A stretch of DNA of 64,000 bases from positions 453,682 through 517,681 of the forward strand of contig NZ_JABVED010000002.1 in the NCBI RefSeq assembly GCF_014323725.1, given 5' to 3'. A program made the translations under genes and the position numbers. Each line of letters starts with the position of its first letter. Within the stretch, counting starts at the first letter, position 1. Origin of the DNA: Actinokineospora xionganensis (GTDB lineage: Bacteria > Actinomycetota > Actinomycetes > Mycobacteriales > Pseudonocardiaceae). Below are positions 58,790 through 64,000 of the stretch, piece by piece. The notes below the pieces were generated by a model. That model made no database searches, was not told the origin of the DNA, and saw only the letters and a program-made list of their open reading frames with translations.

Positions 58790-60860
58790 GGGCTTTCTCC
58801 TTGACGCGGGTGATCAGGTGGACGGCGAGCGCGAGGACGAGGAACCCGAGGCCGATGCCGATCGACAGCGGGTGCAGGTAAAGCAGCAGGAGCGCGGCGG
58901 GGACGCAGAGGAGGCGGACGGGGAGCCGGACCGGGCCGAACAGCCAGCCGCCGGTGACCACGGCCAGCGCGCCGATGCCGACCGCGGAGACCGCGACCAC
59001 CCAGAGGACGGTGCCCACCGGGCGCTGCAGCAGGAGCGCGGCGCCGTTGTCGGTGAGGACGAACGCGATCGGGAGCAGGAACGCGGGCAGCGTGTACTTC
59101 CAGGTCTGCCACATGGTGCCCATGACCGAGCCGCCGGTGATCGCGGCCGCGGCGACGGCGGCGAGCGCGGTCGGCGGCGTGACCTCGGAGAGGACGGCGT
59201 AGTAGAAGATGAACATCGCCGTCTCGGCGGGAGCCACACCGAGGTTGATCAGCGCGGGTCCGAGGACGACCCACGAGATGATGAACGACGCGGTCACCGG
59301 CACGGCCAACCCGAGCACACAGACCGCGACGGCGGCGAACACCACGGTCAGCACCAGCACGGCGGTCGGGTCCGACGCGAGCGATTTGGCGGCGGATACG
59401 AGCGCGTCGGCGAGGGCGAGGCCGAGTCCGGTCTTGGTGATCGTCGAGGTGATGATCCCGGCGGCGGCGCAGACGGCGATCACCGGCAGCGCGCCCCGGA
59501 CGCCTTCGGCGAGGGAGTCGGCAAGGTCGCGAACCCACCCCCGAAGGTTGCCGCGGCGCGGGATGAGGGCGAACAGCGCGGCCACCCCGGTCGCGTAGAC
59601 GACGGCCGTGAACGGCGGAATATCCATCGCCAGGAACACGACGATGATCCCCAGCGACGCGAAGTGGAACCACCCTTGCCGCAGCACTGTCCACAGGCGC
59701 GGGGGGCTGTCCACAGCCACCCCGGGAAGCGGCCTTTCCGACACCCCTCCCCGATAGACTGGCCAAGGGCCGTCCCCCGGGGGAAGGGCGGTGGCGAGGT
59801 CCAAGCCTGTGTCGTTGACGTGGAAGCGGCGGGCGTCGGCTTCGACGGCCAGGCCGATGCCCAGGTAATAAAGCAGTGTCGGGACGATCGCCCACACCAG
59901 GACGCTCAGGTACGAGGTCTGCAGGTACTCGGCGATGATGAACGCCGCCGCACCGAGTGTCGGGGGCGAAAGGATCGCGCCGATGCCGGAGGCCGCGAGC
60001 AGGCCGCCCGCGTTCTCCTTGGGGTAGCCCGCTTCGCGCAGCACGGGCCAGGTGATCGCGCCGAGGCTGACGGTGGTCGCGGTGCCCGATCCCGACACGG
60101 TGCCGAGCAGGAATCCCGAGGTCGCGGCGGTGCGGCCGGCGGCGGTGCGGGAGCGGCGGAACAGGGCGAAGCTGAAGTCGACGAAGAAGCCGCCCGCGCC
60201 TGAGGTGTTGAGGACGGCGCCGTAGATGGTGAACAGGACTATGTACGTGGCGGCGACGTTGAGCGGGATGCCGTAGAAGCCGCTCTGCTCGTTGTAGAGG
60301 GCGTTGACGATCTGGCCGAAGTCGATGCCCGCGTGCGCGAAATCCCAGTTCTGCGGCAGAAATCCGCCGTAATAGGCGAAGGCCAGGAAGCCCAGGCAGA
60401 CGATCGGCAGCACCCAGCCCGTGGTGCGCCGGGTCGCCTCCAAGATCAGCACGAGCAGCAACCCGCCGGCAAGGATGTCTGGTGTGGACAGTTGACCGGC
60501 CCGGTCGAGGAAGGCGTCGTAGCCGCCGGCGAAGCCGTTGCCGCCGAAGGGAAGGACGGGGTAGAGGCCGACGAACAGCGCGATCGTGGCGTACACCCAG
60601 TCGACGAATCCGGGGTTCTGCGGGCTCTTGGACCTCGGCCGGTAGCAGAGGAAGACCAGCGGAAGCGTCAGCCCGAGGAAGATCACCAGGTAGAACTGGC
60701 CGCCCTGGGGGAACGGCCAGAAGACCTGCTCGAGCACCAGCACCGCGATGGCGACGGACGCGGCCCAGACCACCAGGTCCCATCGGCCGGTGAGCCTGCG
60801 CGCCGGCCGTTCCTCGTCGTGCGCGCCGACGACCTCGGTCGGGCCAATGGTGCTGGTCAA
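58782..60860 (-). CDS. Fused TRAP transporter permease (DctQM-type)
   Basis: A 692-residue membrane protein with about 18 hydrophobic segments: small TRAP subunit at the N-terminus joined to a large one, as usual for TAXI systems. The large part has AGGFFVDFSFALFRRSRTAAGRTAATSGFLLGTVSGSGTATTVSLGAITWPVLREAGYPKENAGGLLAASGIGAILSPPTLGAAAFII, the core Na+-coupled transport motif. TTG 60860 with AGGAGG 4 bases upstream. Cargo unknown; Na+ or H+ driven. It overlaps the TAXI gene, forming an operon. Confidence 0.93.
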   Translation of the reverse strand: MTSTIGPTEVVGAHDEERPARRLTGRWDLVVWAASVAIAVLVLEQVFWPFPQGGQFYLVIFLGLTLPLVFLCYRPRSKSPQNPGFVDWVYATIALFVGLYPVLPFGGNGFAGGYDAFLDRAGQLSTPDILAGGLLLVLILEATRRTTGWVLPIVCLGFLAFAYYGGFLPQNWDFAHAGIDFGQIVNALYNEQSGFYGIPLNVAATYIVLFTIYGAVLNTSGAGGFFVDFSFALFRRSRTAAGRTAATSGFLLGTVSGSGTATTVSLGAITWPVLREAGYPKENAGGLLAASGIGAILSPPTLGAAAFIIAEYLQTSYLSVLVWAIVPTLLYYLGIGLAVEADARRFHVNDTGLDLATALPPGDGPWPVYRGGVSERPLPGVAVDSPPRLWTVLRQGWFHFASLGIIVVFLAMDIPPFTAVVYATGVAALFALIPRRGNLRGWVRDLADSLAEGVRGALPVIAVCAAAGIITSTITKTGLGLALADALVSAAKSLASDPTAVLVLTVVFAAVAVCVLGLAVPVTASFIISWVVLGPALINLGVAPAETAMFIFYYAVLSEVTPPTALAAVAAAAITGGSVMGTMWQTWKYTLPAFLLPIAFVLTDNGAALLLQRPVGTVLWVVAVSAVGIGALAVVTGGWLFGPVRLPVRLLCVPAALLLLYLHPLSIGIGLGFLVLALAVHLITRVKEKAHA

Positions 60861-61086
60861 CCATCCTCCTGCCAGGTGCGTTGATCTCTGACCGCACGCT
60901 ACCGCTGGTTACCCGCGCGCAGAAGGGTGGATGTTGACCATCCTGTCACCGAGCGCGACGATCGTGGCACGCCTGGTCAGTTTCTCCACGTTCACCCGCA
61001 GGTCGGCAGCCCTTCGCCCAACAGCGGCCGGGGCGCCTTGCCGCCCGGCGAGTGTTGCCCGGTCAACCAACGTTCTGGAGGTCACC

Positions 61087-62178
61087 ATGGTCCGAAAGGC
61101 CCGGTTAGCCGGCGTCGCCCTCTGCGCGCTCACCCTGTTCGGCGGGGTGACCAGCGCGAGCGCGTCCCCCGACCAGCACTCGGCGGGCCCGCTCGTGCTG
61201 GGCCACCGCGGCGCCTCGGGATACCGCCCGGAGCACACGCTGGCCTCCTACGAGCTGGCCGCGCGGATGGGCGCCGACTACATAGAGCCGGACCTCGTGT
61301 CCACGAAGGACGGTGTCCTGGTCGCCCGGCACGAGCCGGAGATCGGCGGCACCACCGACGTGGCCGCCCGGCCCGAGTTCGCCGCGCGCAAGGCGACGAA
61401 GAACCTCGACGGTGTGCAGGTCACCGGCTGGTGGACCGAGGACTTCACCCTCGCCGAGCTGAAGACGCTGCGCGCGGTCGAGCGCATCCCGCAGCTGCGC
61501 CAGCACAACACGGTCTACAACGGCCGGTACGAGGTGCCGACCTTGCAGGAAGTCGTCGACCTGAGCAAGCGCCTCTCCCGCGAGTTGCGGCGCGACATCG
61601 GGATCTACCCGGAGACCAAGCACCCGACGTACTTCCGCAAGATCGGGCTCGAACTGGAGCCGAGGCTCGTCGACGTGCTCACCCGCAACGGGTTGAACCG
61701 GCCGAACGCCAAGGTGTTCGTGCAGTCGTTCGAGGTGTCGAATCTGAAGGCGCTCAAGAGCAGGCTGCGAGTGCCGCTGATCCAGTTGACCTCGGCCTCG
61801 GGCGCACCGTTCGACTTCACCGACTCGGGTGACCCGCGTAAGTACGCCGACCTGCTGACCCCGGCGGGTCTGCGTGAGGTCGCGACCTACGCCCACGGCA
61901 TCGGTCCGGCCAAGGACCAGGTCATCCCGCGCGACGCGGCGGGCAACTTGGCCGCGCCGACCGCGCTGGTCGTCGACGCGCACGCGGCGGGACTGAAGGT
62001 GCACCCGTACACGTTCCGGGCGGAGAACAACTTCCTGCCGGTGAACCTGCGCTCGTCGGCGAACCCGGCCGAGTACGGGAACCTGTTCGGTGAGCTGTCC
62101 GCGTTCTGGGCGGCGGGCGTCGACGGTGTGTTCACCGACAACCCGGACATCGCCGTGGCGTCACGTTCGGAAGGCTGA
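61087..62178 (+). CDS. Secreted glycerophosphodiester phosphodiesterase
   Basis: A 363-residue exported enzyme with a signal peptide (RLAGVALCALTLFGGVTSASA) and a GDPD TIM barrel. LVLGHRGASGYRPEHTLASYELAARMGADYIEPDLV carries the His, Glu and Asp triad (HRGASGYRPEHT, EPD), and VARHEPEI gives a second catalytic His. GIYPETKHPTYF and VDGVFTDNPDIA complete the fold. It should hydrolyse glycerophosphodiesters such as glycerophosphocholine outside the cell. ATG 61087 is preceded by GGAGG with 6 bases. An upstream longer frame is ruled out. Confidence 0.94.
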   Translation: MVRKARLAGVALCALTLFGGVTSASASPDQHSAGPLVLGHRGASGYRPEHTLASYELAARMGADYIEPDLVSTKDGVLVARHEPEIGGTTDVAARPEFAARKATKNLDGVQVTGWWTEDFTLAELKTLRAVERIPQLRQHNTVYNGRYEVPTLQEVVDLSKRLSRELRRDIGIYPETKHPTYFRKIGLELEPRLVDVLTRNGLNRPNAKVFVQSFEVSNLKALKSRLRVPLIQLTSASGAPFDFTDSGDPRKYADLLTPAGLREVATYAHGIGPAKDQVIPRDAAGNLAAPTALVVDAHAAGLKVHPYTFRAENNFLPVNLRSSANPAEYGNLFGELSAFWAAGVDGVFTDNPDIAVASRSEG

Positions 62179-62225
62179 GCGAGCTGCCGGTGCCGCCGGG
62201 GTCTCCCCGCGGCACCGCACGCGGC

Positions 62226-62561
62226 TCAGTCCTGCTTGCGCAGTTCGCTGTTGGCTTGCTGGGCTTCGTGGAGCTGGTCTTCGAGGGTGACGATGCGGCA
62301 AGCCGCCTCCAGGCCTGTTCCCTGGTCGACCAGTTCCCGGACACGGGCGGCGAGGCGCAGCTGTTCGCGTGAGTAGCGGCGGTGTCCGCCCGCCGAGCGC
62401 TGCGGCTCGATCAGCTTCGCCTCATCGAGGCTGCGGAGAAAATTCGGTGTCGTGCCGAGGATCTCGGCTGCTCGGCCCATGGTGTAGGCCGGGTAGTGCT
62501 CGTCGTCGAACTTGTCGGCCGCGGTCGAACTCGAGGCCGTCTCTCTTGGGTCTGGGATCAT
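62226..62561 (-). CDS. MerR-family transcriptional regulator (short form)
   Basis: A 111-residue protein. The MerR HTH is YTMGRAAEILGTTPNFLRSLDEAKLIEPQRSAGGHRRYSREQLRLAARV, then a short helical tail EDQLHEAQQANSELRK without a metal or drug domain. From memory similar proteins exist in many actinomycetes. It has a strong ribosome site (GGAGG 5-9 bases before ATG 62561). A perfect 14-bp hairpin lies 19 bases upstream of the start codon and a 600-base gene-free stretch beyond that, so it may be controlled by attenuation. Confidence 0.88.
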   Translation of the reverse strand: MIPDPRETASSSTAADKFDDEHYPAYTMGRAAEILGTTPNFLRSLDEAKLIEPQRSAGGHRRYSREQLRLAARVRELVDQGTGLEAACRIVTLEDQLHEAQQANSELRKQD

Positions 62562-62579
62562 CGCGCCTCCACATCACGA

Positions 62580-62610
62580 GGGGCCCCGGTGCGTTTCGCA
62601 CCGGGGCCCC
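62580..62610 (-). terminator. Perfect 14-bp GC-rich hairpin upstream of the MerR gene
   Basis: Bases 62580-62593 and 62597-62610 are exact reverse complements around TTT. On the minus strand it lies after the leader/RNA region and just before the MerR ribosome site, so it can act as terminator of a small RNA or as attenuator. Confidence 0.8.
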
Positions 62611-63042
62611 AGGGTGTTGGGTTTCATCACTGTCAGCTGACCGCGAGGTCAACTTTCCGTACCCGCGTGCGCCCGAAATGCGAGCGTCGCGAGGATCGCT
62701 TTTCCGTAACCGAGAACCACCTTCCAATCTGATGGAACTGCGGTACCCGCCCGGCGAAACACAGCCACAGCGGGCGATCCAATGACGAGCCCCTTCCCTT
62801 CTCTCCGGTGTTGTCAACTTGCCTTGCACTGCGACGAGCATCCCGCGTGGAACCCCTTGCCTAGACCGGTCCCAGCACGCCGATGCCGCCCGGCCACTGA
62901 CCCGGAACCCCTTCACCGACTGGTTCCGATCACCTGACCGTCTTGCCACTGACTGCCTTGCCGATTACCACTTGCTTGCCTTGATTCCTCAGGACCGGCA
63001 CTGCTTGGTCTTCGTCTTCACTTCCCGGCCCCGGTCTTCGTC

Positions 63043-63081
63043 TCACCTCGCGGGTAGTTCCGTCATCTCCCGCGCCTGCAT
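63043..63081 (-). CDS. Possible 12-residue leader peptide
   Basis: ATG 63081 opens MQAREMTELPAR and stops at TGA 63043-63045, shortly after the predicted transcription start. GAGAGAG lies 8-14 bases upstream as a weak ribosome site. If translated, its translation state could control the downstream hairpin. It has no run of a single amino acid as in classical attenuators. Confidence 0.35.
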   Translation of the reverse strand: MQAREMTELPAR

Positions 63082-63108
63082 GACGTTGTCTCTCTCAGTA
63101 CGAGGAGA

Positions 63109-63138
63109 ACAGTACACACAACCACCAACGAATGTCTA
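63109..63138 (-). promoter_or_regulatory. Possible promoter for the leader/RNA locus
   Basis: On the minus strand TAGACA (63138-63133) and TACTGT (63114-63109) are 18 bases apart, near the consensus of the housekeeping sigma factor. The region is less GC-rich than its surroundings. It lies just past the stop of the UBP zinc-finger gene. Confidence 0.4.
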
Positions 63139-63165
63139 CCCCAGCTAGATGAGATTTTCTCTCGA

Positions 63166-63426
63166 TCAGACGATCCGGGAGTCGAGGAAGCACCAGCGCC
63201 AGGTCTCGCCCGGTTCGAGCGAGCGCATGACCGGGTGCGCGGTCGAGGTGAAGTGGGCGGTGGCGTGCCTGCGGGGGCTGGAGTCGCAGCACGCGACGTG
63301 GCCACAGCTCAGGCACTGCCGTAGGTGCACCCAGCCGGAGGCGCCCATGGCCCGGCAGTCGGCGCAGTAGTCGTCGGCGTCGGGGGTGACCTCGGCGGGC
63401 AGGTCGGCGGCGTGTTCGCAGCTCAT
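63166..63426 (-). CDS. UBP-type zinc-finger protein
   Basis: An 86-residue protein, MSCEHAADLPAEVTPDADDYCADCRAMG at the start and CLSCGHVACCDSSPRRHATAHFTSTAHPVM further on. Cys and His are placed exactly as in ZnF-UBP (PF02148). In eukaryotes this finger binds the ubiquitin tail; bacterial stand-alone forms have no known role. The C-terminal WRWCFLDSRIV is typical as well. It is divergent from the antiporter gene, 36 bases between starts. Confidence 0.92.
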   Translation of the reverse strand: MSCEHAADLPAEVTPDADDYCADCRAMGASGWVHLRQCLSCGHVACCDSSPRRHATAHFTSTAHPVMRSLEPGETWRWCFLDSRIV

Positions 63427-63462
63427 CGCGCACTCCTTCGGTGTCCGGGTAATCCTGACGCA

Positions 63463-64000
63463 GTGGAGATACTTCTGCTGCTGGTCGGAGCGCTGGCCGT
63501 GACCGCCGTGTCCCGGCGGATCGAGTGGCCGGCGCCGCTCGTGCTCGTCGCCGTCGGGCTCGCGGTGTCGTTCATCCCGGGGGTGCCGGAGTTCCGGTTG
63601 GACCCGGAGGTGGTGCTGCTGCTGGTACTGGCGCCGCTGTTGTACTCCGCGGCCCTGGACAGCTCGTATCTGGACATCAAGGCGAACCTGCGGCCGATCG
63701 GGCTGCTCGCGGTCGGGTTGGTGCTGGTCAGCACGGTCGTCGTCGGAGTGGTCGCGCACGCGGTGATCCCCGACTTGCCGCTGGCCTCGGCCCTCGTGCT
63801 GGGGGCGATCGTGGCCCCGCCGGACGCGGTCGCCGCCGTCGCGATCGGCCGCCGCCTGGGCCTGCCGCGGCGGGCGATGACCCTGTTGACCGGGGAGAGC
63901 CTGGGCAACGACGCCACGGCGCTGACAGCGTTCAAGGTGGCGGTCGCGGCGGCCACCGGGGCGGCGGCGTTCTCGTGGGGACAGAGCGTGGTGACGTTCG
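63463..64000 (+). CDS. Sodium/proton antiporter, CPA1 type (3' end outside window)
   Basis: GTG 63463 opens a frame without stop to the window edge (179 codons seen). Hydrophobic helices start at residue 1: EILLLLVGALAVTAVSRRI, PAPLVLVAVGLAVSFIPGVP. The blocks ADAVLAPLLYSAALDSSY-like (LVLAPLLYSAALDSSYLDI), VLGAIVAPPDAVAAVAIGRRLGLPRR with the ion-site Asp and GESLGNDATALTAF are diagnostic of CPA1 antiporters. It should exchange Na+ or K+ for H+ at the plasma membrane. Confidence 0.92.
   Translation, partial: MEILLLLVGALAVTAVSRRIEWPAPLVLVAVGLAVSFIPGVPEFRLDPEVVLLLVLAPLLYSAALDSSYLDIKANLRPIGLLAVGLVLVSTVVVGVVAHAVIPDLPLASALVLGAIVAPPDAVAAVAIGRRLGLPRRAMTLLTGESLGNDATALTAFKVAVAAATGAAAFSWGQSVVTF

Larger units (their letters stand above)
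62580..63102 (-). ncRNA. Candidate leader RNA or small RNA locus upstream of the MerR gene
   Basis: The interval between the UBP zinc-finger gene and the MerR gene holds no convincing gene: open frames on either strand have no codon bias and no known motif. A plausible promoter (63109-63138) and the strong hairpin (62580-62610) frame a minus-strand RNA of about 520 bases. On that strand GGCAAG occurs five times within 163 bases (plus-strand CTTGCC at 62818, 62856, 62942, 62957 and 62975). AAGGGGTTCC occurs twice (62849-62858, 62904-62913 on the plus strand). A 12-codon frame lies near the 5' end. Class unknown. Confidence 0.4.

Noticed and set aside
59687-59715. Two CTGTCCACA words as a DnaA-box pair
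   Set aside because: They lie in TRAP permease coding sequence and have a C at the first position; kept only as a side note to the stronger pair at 36.9 kb.
58650-60203. 517-codon open frame on the plus strand opposite the TRAP permease, rich in Asp/Glu/Arg/Gly
   Set aside because: The composition is the reverse reading of hydrophobic codons; the TRAP core motif is clear on the minus strand.
62819-63148. 109-codon open frame in the region upstream of the MerR gene
   Set aside because: Composition is Ser/Arg/Pro/Leu without periodicity or motif, and it runs opposite to the promoter and hairpin signals. Treated as non-coding.
1-64000. CRISPR arrays, tRNA, rRNA or a complete insertion sequence
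   Set aside because: No regular spaced repeats, no tRNA-like cloverleaf with CCA-type ends, no rRNA segments and no full transposase were seen by reading; a covariance-model scan was not possible.

Overview
The window is very GC-rich and densely coded. It uses many GTG and some TTG starts and many 4-bp start/stop overlaps. Together with DUF3073, RsiG, SigE-type sigma factors, DUF3558 lipoproteins and several sets of EspG/PPE-like type VII secretion (T7SS) genes, this points to an actinomycete of the Pseudonocardiales. The genus cannot be decided from the sequence alone.

The backbone is a dispersed purine pathway: purM-purF (11.3-14.0 kb), purL-purQ-purS (30.3-33.5 kb), purC (42 kb), purB (43.8-45.2 kb) and purD (56.5-57.8 kb), all on the minus strand. 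With the sterol-carrier protein, DUF3073, YgfZ, PabC-like and nitrobindin genes at the left end, the order resembles, from memory, the purD to nitrobindin region of mycobacteria, with accessory blocks inserted between the pur genes.

Layout. 0-14 kb: partial nitrobindin, 5-oxoprolinase pxpBC, aminodeoxychorismate lyase-like enzyme, a Nur-like Fur regulator with ygfZ, a BKACE enzyme, the c-di-GMP-binding anti-sigma RsiG, asparaginase, DUF3073, an old yellow enzyme behind a 20-bp palindrome, arfB, a SigE-type sigma module, and purMF. 14-20 kb: a decayed TnpB with its RNA end, a TVP38 membrane protein, a hydrolase, and T7SS satellite A (SCP2, EspG, PPE-like, small partner, DUF3558 lipoprotein). 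20-25 kb: an ECF41-type sigma factor with facing ECF41-type promoters and a carboxymuconolactone decarboxylase, an SRPBCC protein, an SDR fragment, and a PAS-GGDEF-EAL protein. 25-30 kb: GH25 lysozyme, a pentapeptide membrane protein, and T7SS-like satellite B (WXG-like, EspG-like, lipase-like, lipoprotein).

30-45 kb: purLQS, a truncated gene, epimerase, GMC oxidoreductase, aldehyde dehydrogenase, an MBL hydrolase, a secreted S8 protease with a P domain, a DUF2334 protein, purC, SAM hydroxide adenosyltransferase and purB. 45-52 kb: two more SigE-type sigma/membrane-partner pairs, a TetR regulator, threonine aldolase, a voltage-sensor-type potassium channel and an aminotransferase. 52-56 kb: T7SS satellite C, including a protein that joins a WXG-like domain to a lytic transglycosylase. 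56-64 kb: purD, a TAXI-TRAP transporter, a glycerophosphodiester phosphodiesterase, a MerR-type regulator behind a 600-bp gene-free leader or RNA locus, a UBP zinc-finger protein and the start of a sodium/proton antiporter.

Three T7SS-type satellite clusters are present without any core secretion ATPase or channel gene, so they presumably feed a machine encoded elsewhere. The strongest leads are the facing ECF41 promoters, the RsiG motifs together with the c-di-GMP enzyme, the T7SS satellites with a shared C-terminal tail, and the leader/RNA locus at 62.6-63.1 kb. No rRNA, tRNA, CRISPR array or complete insertion sequence was seen.
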